Positions 1 to 10,200 of a stretch of 30,935 nt of DNA are shown one piece after another; within the stretch, counting starts at the first letter, position 1, and every line of letters starts with the position of its first letter. The notes beneath the pieces are model-generated. The model searched no databases, was not told the origin of the DNA, and saw only the letters and a program-made list of their open reading frames with translations. Source of the stretch: Bondarzewia mesenterica (Eukaryota > Basidiomycota > Agaricomycetes > Russulales > Bondarzewiaceae); the NCBI GenBank assembly GCA_004802705.1, contig SGPL01000398.1, positions 1-30,935 of the forward strand. Reading direction: 5' to 3'. Position numbers and translations under genes: made by a program.

Positions 1-1679
1 GGCGAGGCAGAGCCAGAAATATAGAAAGAAAATTATAATAATAAATTAAAAAATTTTTAAACTAAAATTACCCCCCTAATCTGTTTAAAATAAATATTAA
101 GGGGATAGAAAGGCATGACCCTCTATTTAAAATTAGTTACAACCCTACCCTATTACATAGACGGGCGTCAGAAGTAAGCGCAAGCAAGCGTACAGACGGG
201 TTTACATGCTCAATTGGTCTGTCAAGTCATGCCATCGGATTACCGCTGCGATGTTCATTTCCTGTAGCCGTTTTCGGCTGAAGAGGAATGTCATTGTCCT
301 TGTAATCAGGCAGCCGCGGTGACTATGACGAGCAGAGGCCGCGAGCCACATCCCAACTCAGCGATCCTGAAGGCCTGATTTGTCAGCTTCAAGTTGTACC
401 AAATGGTATGCAACTCAGGATCCAAAAGCCAGCCCGCCGCGACCGATCAAATTTCTTGTTTTTTTTAGCAGCTGAATGGCCCCATCGTACGTGCTACGCC
501 AAGAACGGCGAGCTCTTTTAGGACCGCATTTGACAAGTGGGTCGTTGAGGCTGAAAGAAGGACGTCCGACTCGCCCGAGCCGACATTTGGCGAAACTCCC
601 ACTGGAGCTCGTCCGAAAACGCGTCCGTGTCTCGCACACCAGCCGCTCTGTGATTCACGCTACATACACTCTCATAGAACACCTGTAAGAGCGCTCGTGT
701 ACTTGCCTCAGAATTCTATGCGCAAAAGATCCGAACTCGAATCCCTTCTGCGCGGCCATCGACAAATGACCGCCACATAATCTCCTGATAAGATGGGTTT
801 CATATTTCAGTGTGCACGGTCCGAGCGAGATCATATGTATACGTCGTTGTACTTAGTATGACGGCACTCGATTTGGGTCGCGCGCGAGGAACAAAATGAG
901 ATATCCGGAATCTGGTAGATCGTCACATCAACGGATGAACCAACGCGGCGCAGATCAAAATTTGAGGAGAGGTGACAAAGGGCGTTGTAGGGCCGATCAA
1001 GGGAAGGTTAAAAAAACGCGGTACGAGTGTAGCGACAGGCTGGTGCGCGAAGATCGACCCGGTGGTAGCCACAACCTGGTGATGAACAGTGCACGCTGAT
1101 AGTATTACTGGGAATAATGGGACGGCAGTATGGGAGTGAAACTAAGAGACGAAAAGAGAAAGCACGATCACGGACATACAGTACGAGAAGTGATAGATAT
1201 GATTTGAAGGAAGACTGTCGTATGCACGGTGTAGGGAATTGTGAGGAACCATATCGAGATGGCAAGAGAGCTGGAAGGCGGTAACGAGGTGAAGGGACGA
1301 GGGATTTGGCAATTTCGAGTTGAGGACCGATTTGGCGTCGGAAGAGACAAAAAGCTTGACGGAAGGGCTGGCGGGACAATTAAGCAGGAGCGAGGAGACC
1401 AAATATGGGATCGTGGGATAAAAAGGGAGTAGTCAGCAGCCCGAAGTGGAAAGGAGGGAGGGAAAGGCTATGGGGAATCCCAGGGAATCCCCTGGATGGA
1501 GCGCCTGCCGTGAGTGCCGAGAGGTGAGGTGGCGGACGAGGCGACGAGGTGGGCATCTGCGAGGTCAAGGTGGGATCTGGGACTCGGTCTGGCGGGCGGG
1601 CGGGGCCAGTTTCCTAAAGCGACATGAACGCCAACGGCATCTGCGAGTGTCCCCTGTCTGTCTCTAACCGGTTTATCCA
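1..1679. other. gene-free left end of window
   Basis: No coding region is supported here. The open frames are short, overlap each other on both strands and show no family motif. The first about 130 bases are much richer in A+T than the rest of the window and contain a CCCCCTAAT / ATTAAGGGG inverted pair (about 71-104). The motif agacggg occurs twice near 160-200. This could be a worn transposon end or ordinary intergenic DNA; neither can be shown. The upstream neighbour is outside the window. Confidence 0.4.
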
Positions 1680-1862
1680 CCGCGGAATATTCAACCGCTT
1701 TTTTTTCGTCTTACCGACTCCTTTCGCGTCCTTCCCCTTATTAAATCGCAACATGTCTCTCCTCTCCCTTCCGTTCTCTCTAAATCATTCCCTTCCTCAA
1801 ATATCTTGCAAATGGTCCTCTACACCCTCCCCTCCCTCTCCCATTCCCCGTGTCCCTACACC
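1680..1862 (+). promoter_or_regulatory. CT-rich leader/promoter of the cyclin gene
   Basis: The coding strand becomes strongly pyrimidine-rich (runs of T, CCCTT, CTCTCC) right up to the ATG at 1863. CT-rich stretches just before the start codon are usual in filamentous fungi and mark the core promoter and 5' leader. No clear TATA box was seen. The frame stays open upstream of 1863, so an earlier start at the ATG at 1812 is possible but less likely, because its extra residues look like translated CT-rich leader. Confidence 0.4.
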
Positions 1863-3878
1863 ATGAACGTCAACGCAGCTTTACCCTCTCTCCCGACTGA
1901 AATTCTCTCCACTTGGGCTTCATGGCGCTACCCCAAACAAGACCTCCCGACCCCGCCTTTGACCACCAACATCCCGCGACGCGAACGGAGGTCAGACGCC
2001 CACACAACCACTCTGCCTCCTATTGCCGACCTTGATCGCTCCATTTCTCGTTTGTCTCGTGAGTCTTCATTGTTTCCGTTTCCTGGATCTACTCCGCTGA
2101 ACGCGTCCACCAGCACCTTCATTAAACGCGCGTAATGAGCCCTCATCACATCCTCAACTGCCGCCTGTCGTCGACTCTTCGCGCGCCTTCTACCGACCCG
2201 TGAACGCGCCGTTGACGAAGCCCGCGACCCCCTCTCCGACGCCCTCTCCTCGCGTCGTCGCAGACTGGTTCTCCGAGTCCCGGAATTCGTCATCTCAGTT
2301 TCTGGCAGAAAAGATGTGCGAGATGATCTGCTATGTCTGGTTCTCCAAAGCTTCAGATTCCTCACGTCATAATACCTCCCCGCCACTATCCTATTTTCCA
2401 CATCGTAATTCGAAAACCGCATGGCTACAATTCTCGGTGTCTTCCGTCTTTGTTCACTTCATGCAAAAATTGCTCGAGACGACTCAAGTCAGCCAGTCTG
2501 TCATCGTCCTCGCGCTGCACTACATTTACCGCCTCAAAGCGCGTAATAGCGTCACAATTCCCCATCCGGGGAGCGAGTTCCGCGTAGCGGTCGCGGGGCT
2601 CATGATGGCGAATAAGTTTGTTGACGAGTAAGTTCACCTTTCGCGTTTCACGTGTGTTTCCGACTCAAAAGCCTCGTTTTCAGCAACACCTACACGAACA
2701 AGACGTGGTCGGAGGTGTCAGGAATTGAGTTGACGGAGATCAATAAGATGGAGCGGGAGTTTTTTGCAGGGCACTGATTTTGGGCTTTACGTTGACAAGC
2801 AGATATTCGACTCTTGGCTGCATCTCTTGAAGGGTTTGGTCATGGCCAAGGAGAAGGACAGTCGTTTTTGGCGCAAGTCGTGCCAAGTCCCGCGTGCGGC
2901 AGCATCAAAGCCGCCAATGCCTCTGTCCCTTTCGAACAGACGCTTGTCGACGCGCGCGCGTTCTACGTCACCCATTCATTCATTGCGATGCTTGCATACC
3001 AATTCGTACGACGCGAACGCGTCTCAGGCGTACAGCTCGCCGATGTCCATGGACGCCGATTCTCCCGTGCGTCTCAACGCGAAGCGCTCTGCTGTTGACG
3101 CTTTCTCGCCTACTTCTGCCGCGTTCGATATCCGTCCTTGCAAGCGTCCGACAGGGCTGTCCTTGGAGATCCCCAACACTCTGGATGGCAGTGCCGCTCA
3201 TACACCGTCCCCCCTCGAATCCCTCCAATTCTCGAAGCTCTCGCTCAATTCGTCTCCCGCGAAGCACAGCTCTGCTGACGGTGGAGTATTGCCTTCCACA
3301 AATAGGCGCATCTCCCCTCAAACGCTGGTCGCTGCGTATCGGCTGGATCCTACCAAGCCAAGGCCTGCGCCGCAGGTGAGTACTTTTCGTCCGTCACGTG
3401 TGTTTGTGATATTGACGGCTCTGATCCACTCTAGAACCTGTACTTCTATTCTCTGGCATGCTCTCCGATGGCTGAGGATACCCGGACACGAAAAGCCCGC
3501 CTTCGCTACCACCAGCCACCGCCTCCTCCTTTAGCACCCCCGAACAAAGTATATCCCCCATCGCACTCTACAGGTTATGTCATCCAATCTGCGTCTACGA
3601 GTCCTCACGACATGCATATGACTCTCCCACCGGTTTTCTCTCACCCGCACAACGGATTCTGGCCTCACCACCGTCCAGAAGCGTTCCCGCCCTACGACGC
3701 GGCTCCTGCGCGATCGTATGCACTGGAGTCCGGCGTAGATCACCGTGACTCCATGGATGGTTCAGTGCCTTCAGCACCGTTCGCGAATGCGGGACCACCC
3801 GGTGTGCAATTTTATCCTACCCCTGGGTCCCTGCAGTCTTCCCCCGATTACTACTGGCACCGTGGCCGCCGTCTATAA
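1863..3878 (+). CDS. Pho80/Pcl-type cyclin (partner of a Pho85-like kinase), with a +1 frame break
   Basis: Predicted regulatory cyclin of the Pho80/Pcl group, which binds a Pho85-type kinase to control cell-cycle entry, polarity or nutrient responses. Exons: 1863-2058, 2114-2627, 2684-3375, 3435-3878; introns of 55, 56 and 59 nt are all GT-AG. The cyclin box covers about residues 174-290 and includes VIVLALHYIYRLK, GLMMANKFVDDNTYTNKTW and DFGLYVDKQIFDSWL. A low-complexity Ser/Pro-rich region follows, then a conserved C-terminal NLYFYSLACSPM segment. The frame breaks in a run of six T at 2760-2765: with one T fewer the model reads through in a family-like way (REF-L-QGTDF) and totals 614 residues. 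Without that change it stops at 2775-2777. The break is either a sequence error or a real lesion in the cyclin box. The assignment is by motif memory; the exact cyclin subtype is uncertain. Confidence 0.82.
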
Positions 3879-4502
3879 TTATAATGTAACTCATGTGCAC
3901 GCATCGTTTTCGCATCTTCCTACAATTGGGATTTCTTTATGCTTCTAGTCGAACTATTGTTTTCAGAGCCCTGCATTGCCTAATTTTATTGTGCATCATA
4001 CACATCATCACTGCATCCACCTCTTCTGCATCTGGACTCTCTTTCACTCCGTACTATTCGCATTGTCGTAGAGAACTCTTCGCACTGTATCATCATCATC
4101 GTCGTCACACATCAACAACACTGTTCGCAATTATCCGTCTCACATACAGTTGATATCCCTGTGCTAGTAGCAAACCGTTGGGTCGGGCACACGCATATAA
4201 CCACTAGGTGCATTTCCAACTTCCGGCATCCGGACTGCCCAAATGAAATATCATCATCATTTCGCAGTCGTCATGCGCCACCGTCAGTCGTGCCGGATGA
4301 GGTTTTATCTAAGTAAGTCATTCTGTCAGGAACTTCGGGAATGGAGGGACGAATATGATGATCTGAGCTTGATTGTTGTCCCTTTGCAGGCGGTTGTCAG
4401 TTGCGGTGTGGACAAGGGGTGCTTCTTCGCGCGCGGCCTTGCCTTGTAAGGCCCTTAGTTCGAACAAGGTACGCTAATAACAGCACACCATGGACCTTGT
4501 AC

Positions 4503-4520
4503 TAAATAAATAAATAAAAA
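4503..4520 (+). repeat. short TAAA microsatellite
   Basis: Four tandem TAAA units followed by extra A. The repeat contains overlapping AATAAA hexamers, so it could serve as a polyadenylation signal, but it lies about 620 bases after the cyclin stop codon, which is far for a fungal 3' end. Confidence 0.5.
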
Positions 4521-4670
4521 TGCCGTGTCACAGCGCAGTCTAGATACACAGGTACGTCAGTTTGGAAATGAGGTGTAACACCCCCACTCTGAGACTAGCG
4601 CCCGAACTTGACTCCAGCTGGCAGGCTGAAATCTTCTCGCATATAAGCTCGCTATCGCGAATATGCTCTT

Positions 4671-5471
4671 ATGGGGCATGCCATGCCCGTTGTCGTCGAG
4701 AACCGTTCCAGCCCCCGTCCTCCGGTCGACTTTTTGCGTTCATGGGCTTGTTGGAAAAACGCTGCGTCAGGGCCCCCCGCGGGTGCTGCTGAGATTATAC
4801 ACACTGAATACATGTGGGGTCCCTGTGTTCTCAGATCCGTGCGCCAGGGCGCTTCGCTGCAGCGCAGCGCAGCCCTGCTCCTGCGTGCGTGCGTGGCGTG
4901 TGAGTCCATTCTGGCCAAAACGCCCAGAATCGCTGGCATCGCGCCAACATCGCATGCAGACTCTTCTCATGACGAGTTTTTGCTCCGTTATGTAAAAACT
5001 GGATTGGACTTGTTTCACCGCGGCTGGTCCGTCAGACACCCCACCGCCCAATCATGCGAATCCGATGCCGTTCGAGAACCTTCACCAATGCAGTCGCACC
5101 TTGGCTTGGAAACCCAGATTCGTGAGTTAGAGTTTTTCTCGCGGACCACGTACATATGTAGTGTACCGTATGACAGCGTCTGTTCTTTTTCTTCCAATTT
5201 TCCCCTTGCAGGCTACCGCTTGCAGGCAGGTGGAGATGCGACAGGTTGCATGCACGCCCGTCGCAGGGGCGGAGGGTGGATTATGTATAGCCGGACGAGT
5301 CAGGCGCGCGCAACTTCCAATTTTCTCCAGGAAGATCGACCCAAATTTCCAGGGGGCACAGTGCACACACGGATTGTCGAGGCCGACGCCGTGCCTCCAG
5401 CGGTGGTTCATCGGATGGCTGACACGGCGCACGGAATTCGCACTCGGCCGCGCCGTCGACGCGAGTTGTGA
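4671..5471 (+). CDS. orphan open frame, doubtful
   Basis: An uninterrupted 801-base frame (266 residues from the ATG at 4671), the longest open stretch in this gene-poor interval. The product is rich in Arg, Ala, Ser and Cys and shows no signal peptide, membrane segment, repeat or recognisable domain. Equally open frames run on the minus strand through the same DNA, which suggests the openness comes from G+C-rich composition. No CT-rich leader precedes it. It is kept only because its length exceeds most chance frames here; it may well be non-coding. Confidence 0.12.
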   Translation: MGHAMPVVVENRSSPRPPVDFLRSWACWKNAASGPPAGAAEIIHTEYMWGPCVLRSVRQGASLQRSAALLLRACVACESILAKTPRIAGIAPTSHADSSHDEFLLRYVKTGLDLFHRGWSVRHPTAQSCESDAVREPSPMQSHLGLETQIRELEFFSRTTYICSVPYDSVCSFSSNFPLAGYRLQAGGDATGCMHARRRGGGWIMYSRTSQARATSNFLQEDRPKFPGGTVHTRIVEADAVPPAVVHRMADTAHGIRTRPRRRREL

Positions 5472-6568
5472 TTTTGTCTTGCCATTCAAATTCGGGTGAC
5501 GACCCGTAAGGATTTAGATGAGTCTTGAATCCAAAACCCTTCCACCTACTGAACATTCCTCAAATGGAAAGGGTGGACCTAACCCTTTGTTTAGTCTCAC
5601 ATCAAGATCCTCACGCGTTCGGGGAGGGGCTCGGTCGAACCTAACCTTTGTTCACTTTGCCATGTATGGTGGTCTACTGTGCCATATAATTGACCATTTA
5701 GGGCCGTAATTTTGAGAGATTCTGATCTCTTCAGATTGCACCAGGAACGCACTGTCAAGGCGATAACATTAGATTTTATAGAATGAGAGCTTACTTACAA
5801 GCCGTATTAGTCTGCAACTGACAATGGTTGTTCCCTGAGGCCGATATGATGATCGAATCGCGGCCGCGTCCCGTTGCAGGTCTGCTGTGTTTTATCAGGG
5901 AGATGCGGCCACGACTTTCACATACATAGCACATGTAATACCAAGCGAAGGTAGTGTTTCAGTCACGTCAAGCACGCCTAGAGGCCTTCGATTCACGGCG
6001 CGTAGCCGTATCATAACCTTTCTCCGAGGCACGGGACATCTGGATCCGATTCCGAGAAAATGAAAAGAATGCGAATAAGCGGAGGCTGACGGACGGATGA
6101 ATTGGAGGCAAGACAGCAGGGGTTGTCGTCAAGCCATGCCATCACGTCACTGAACTTAGGGCGAAGACTCACTGTGCCCATCATGGAATTCCATACGCAC
6201 GAACTGATATGGCGGTGATTAATCGACCCCGCAAGAGCAGTTATCTGGATATGGTGCATGGCTGTGGAGAAATTCGAACGCCTTGGTTGCTCAGCCGGTC
6301 AGTACGGTAGCCAAACTGGCTCACGTAACACGAATCCGATCCGAACGAACCTATGCCAACTCGATTGCGGCATCCGGTACGTGATACAAAGCAACGCATG
6401 GTATGCGATATGTATCAACACAGAGGCACCGAATCGTCGCACCACTGTGGTAGTCAAACTCCGCATACAGCCTAGAAGAGATGAGAGTATTTCTTTCAAT
6501 CAATGGAGTGTCCACTGCCCAGTTATACGTACAGGAGCCGAACACGTATTTTGAGAGCGTACGATTCG

Positions 6569-6910
6569 TTAAGAGGCAGGATCTACCGTTTCACTTTCGC
6601 GTTGTTTCCTCTCCTCACGAGCCGCTACTTCAGCGCGGAGCTGCGACATGTTGGAAGCGAGAAAGCCCTGGGTGAATTGATATCCCGCCAGGACGCCTGT
6701 GGCTGTTGCAGACAAATATCGCCGTCAGAATTGCAGGGCAAGATGATCAAGGCCCATCGCCAATTTGACTGAAAGAAAAATCCTTAAGCGGTCGGGCGAC
6801 TCACCCACGGCAGCAATCATTGCCTTATTTTTGTTGAGTCCCATGCGTGAACCCAGGATGGCTAGAGCAAATCCATGTGAAAACTCCGACAGCACATAAC
6901 TTGGCATCAT
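6569..6910 (-). CDS. small conserved-looking single-pass membrane protein, function unknown
   Basis: A two-exon gene that is easy to miss. Exon 1 is 6910-6805 and exon 2 is 6702-6569, joined by a 102 nt GTGAGT...CAACAG intron. The product is 79 residues. It begins MMPSYVLSEFSHGFALAILG, followed by a basic SRMGLNKNK segment, then a hydrophobic stretch (AMIAAVATGVLAGYQFTQGF, about residues 31-50), and ends in a charged, probably helical tail (RAEVAAREERKQRESE). The Gly/Ala-rich hydrophobic core with an amphipathic tail is common in small mitochondrial or ER membrane proteins, but the family was not recognised. The splice joins frame exactly and both exons look protein-like, which is the main evidence. 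It is transcribed away from the SPO22 gene, starting 347 bases from it. A second in-frame ATG is at 6907. Confidence 0.62.
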
Positions 6911-7257
6911 GGCTGACCTCCTAGTAGGCCCGACGTCAGACCGGCAAAAACACCATCTCTGCGAGCGTCCTGTTACGGATGAGGAAATTCCGAGAAGGAA
7001 GGTCAGGAAAAAACGTTTACATTTGTGGCCCGCGCGACGGCATCAGGAGGGAGCTGCGGTGGCGAAAGGGATCCAGTTGGTTGAGCAGACATGGAAGCTG
7101 GAAGGCGGCAAAGGTGGATGGCACCCAGAGTCGTGGCCACGACGCGTCCCATCACGCTGCGTGACTACATGTGACCGCGTGTTTCTCACACAGCTCGGCG
7201 TGCATTCACTTCCTCTTCGCGACGCGTTTTCATCGACATCTCCATCCCCACCTCACA
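6911..7257. promoter_or_regulatory. divergent promoter between the small membrane-protein gene and SPO22
   Basis: A 347-base interval between two divergently placed start codons. The SPO22 side becomes CT-rich just before its ATG (about 7190-7257). No TATA box or known site was identified. Short open frames running through it are not supported. Confidence 0.35.
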
Positions 7258-10200
7258 ATGTCCGCTCGGAAGAGAAAGGAACCCACGTCAGATTTCCACG
7301 AGATTTACGATGTTATTAAAGGTGATCATGAAACTTGCTGCGCTCTTTGCCACGCATTAATGGGGCTCCTGGGCGGAACCTAAAGACCTTCTTGTCAGGA
7401 TCAAGCCAAATCTTAGCAAAAGTAGTCAAGCTAGTCAAGACACTGGATCTTCCCTGATACCGCAGCTTGATGAACTCTCCGCTCTGTGCGAAAAAAATTA
7501 CCATTCAACGCCCAAAGCTCCCGCAGAACCTCGCGGATACGCTCGATCGTGAAGGTTCTCTTCAATACGTGAATGATTGCTGGGATCCATTCAAGCCTGA
7601 CAACGCGATTTTTTAGGAACAAATCTCTGGAATGTATCAACCACCGTTCGTCCTGGAAGTGGTGATAAGACAACAGCCATTTCTGCTGCGCGTAGGTTTC
7701 TGTCATCGTTGTCCACGCGTCCTTAAGTTGTTGAACTCAAACGGCCTCAAGTGAGGTCATCTGGGTTTCGCCTCATTGAGGCGGGATTGCCTCACAAACT
7801 CAGTATCGAAAGTGAATGCAGATCCCCATCAATACCCTCGCTTGGCATCGGCTCACAATTTCTTTTCTTAGCTCTGATTCACGTGTTGCAGCTGGCCAGC
7901 AAAGCAGGCGCTGATTTGGCTGGTGAGTAGACTTGTTTCACAGCTTCCGTTTTGATTGTAACACGCTGTTGATACGACCCGGCGCCAGATGTACGAAGAT
8001 TTGAGACAGCTGCCAGCGTGTTGGGATCTGCGGCTAAGGTACGTCCCAGGCGCTGGAAGACGTTATCTGGAGACTACGCCAAGAATTCGTTGCGATTGAT
8101 ATCCTAATAGTACGAGGAGCGACTCCGGAGCGTGGATGACCCGCAAGGAACTCATCAACAATCGAAGGCACAGGCCACCGTGGTCTACTACTGTAGTAGA
8201 ATGGAAGCTGTAAGCCTCGTGTACTCATATTATCTCTATTTCCGTCGTCGTCTCGCCTGCGTCTCGCTGACCATGCTGAGTAATTACCCAGGCTTGGAAA
8301 GAGGGCAATCACACTCTCGCACACTATATGCTCCAGAACATCACTGGTCAGTGTACTTGTCTTCTTCGTGTTTCGGAGTTCGAACGCTCACCTAATGCGG
8401 TTCAAGAAAGCGAGAATGAGCGCCTGGCACTTTTACCTGCTCGTGACGTACATATGTCGATCCACTTACCTTCAACCACAAAATTTTCTGACGAAACGCA
8501 CGCATTTAGCGTGAATTATTGGCTTCCAAGCTACTGCATATAGGTAAATCCCTGTTGACCGGAGGTTCTCGGAGTAAGGAGACTACTTCCGAGGAAACAA
8601 AGGCCCCAGAGGCCGTGAAATGGCTACAGAAATCGTTCGCGCTCGCGGAACAACTGGATGACACGGTGATAGCCGGCTCTGCACAACTGAAAGTGAGTTA
8701 GCACTGTTACTAACTCCACGGCATGCAACCTCATTTTCCTTCAGAGATGCATTTTGAGAAATTTAGGCGCGTTTTTCGCACTACTCAAGCCCGGTGGACT
8801 CCGAACCATAACACATCCCACAGCTAGAGCATATCTATTGTCGTCCACTCAAGACCCGGAAAATCTTAGTCGTGCAGAAGCTTCCATCAAGGAGCTCCTG
8901 ACGTCGGTCGATGCATCTGGCGACAACGTAAGCGTACCAGATGCACAATTTCATTGCAACCGATTCTCATCGTTCTCCTACGCCCTAGGCATCTTCCGAG
9001 TATGAGGAGATTCGATGGTGGATGCTTGCGGTCCTTAAACGGCGAAAAGCGAGGGACGAGGCACTGCTCGAAGGTCAGTACCCCATGTGACAAGATAGAT
9101 ATACTGACCTTCCGATGAACTAATCGCATCACCGTGGACTTGATTATACCAGCATTCAGTTCTATCGTAGATCACATGGAATTTACAGAAGAGAGCGTGA
9201 CTAAGTATGTATATCTCCCTTTGCGTTTTCGCCTCACGCAACAAACTCAGCCATCCTTCACAGCCTTCTCCAAGAACTCCGAACATCAAGCCAACAACAG
9301 TACGTACGCTGTCACGCTCTATCCGAGAATCAAGCTTCTTGTTGAATGCGAGACAGCGCGCTTGTCATAACCGTTCTGCAACAATGCCTGCAACGTGCAT
9401 TAGATGTTCCCCACGGCCCTGGATTTCCTTTTGTGGACCGGCTAATATTGGCTATGATTTTCCATTGTTCTCGAGTTGATCACACCAGGGCTATGCACGA
9501 TCTGAAAGCGGTCTTTCAGAGTACGTTATGCGTATCGCGCCCAGGGAGGTGCTTCTTACTGATTGTCACATCGCAGTTGTTCAAACAGCTGAGTTCGACC
9601 TCCCAAAGGTTCCTGCGACATCATGTTTGACTGTACGTCCTATCCTAGTTTTTCTCGCCCTTCTGGGCGCACGTCTTTCGGCTCATTATGTTTAGCTTCT
9701 CTGGCAATTCGGCGAACGCCAGTACGGCGTCCGACGATATTCAGAGGCCGCGGACTGGTTCTTGCAGGGAACTCATCCAATCTTTCGGAGCATAGCGGAC
9801 ACCAGTAGCAGTAAAAGCTATCGAAAAGCAGCGTTGTGCCATATTCAGCAAGAAGAATACGCAAAAGCATCCGCTATTATTCGCTGCTGCCCTGGAGATG
9901 ACGCCCCTACACACTATGTTATGCTCCTAGCTGCTGTTAAGCAAGGTGAGGCGTATTATCGGAGATTGTCGAAGCGCTGAATGCGGTACAAACAACGTAG
10001 TTCCGCAGGTTTGGAGGACGAAGGTACATATTTGAGAATTTATCTAATTAATAGTCTTAGGAGACTTACCATCACGAAATCTCTTCAGCTATACAGGCGA
10101 CCAAAAATATGGTTAACGCTTCCCACTTTGATCGCAAGATGTTGCTCATGGCCACACGCCTCGCACACGAGTCGGATCTCAAAGGTCTACTTCTTACCGT

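Larger units (their letters stand above)
3879..6568. other. 2.7 kb without a firm gene
   Basis: This holds the 3' flank of the cyclin gene and the 3' flank of the small minus-strand gene ending at 6569. Frames on both strands are short or have unlikely composition (many Arg/His/Cys/Trp), and none shows a motif or convincing intron signals. The longest is a plus-strand frame at 4671-5471, listed separately. There is a short TAAA repeat near 4503. No tRNA, rRNA or transposase was recognised. Confidence 0.4.

Noticed and set aside
4445..4475. CCTTAGTTCGAACAAGG, a T-arm-like hairpin
   Set aside because: Loop length is wrong for a tRNA T-arm and no other arms are present; it is a small palindrome.
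9205..9250. apparent extra base in SPO22 near 9251
   Set aside because: The acceptor at 9262-9263 (CTTCACAG) instead of 9249-9250 keeps frame and gives NLLQELRTSSQQ, so no indel is needed.
10009..10088. apparent frame break after the 15-nt exon of SPO22
   Set aside because: Using the acceptor at 10087-10088 gives GLEDE-AIQATKNMVNAS in frame; no break.
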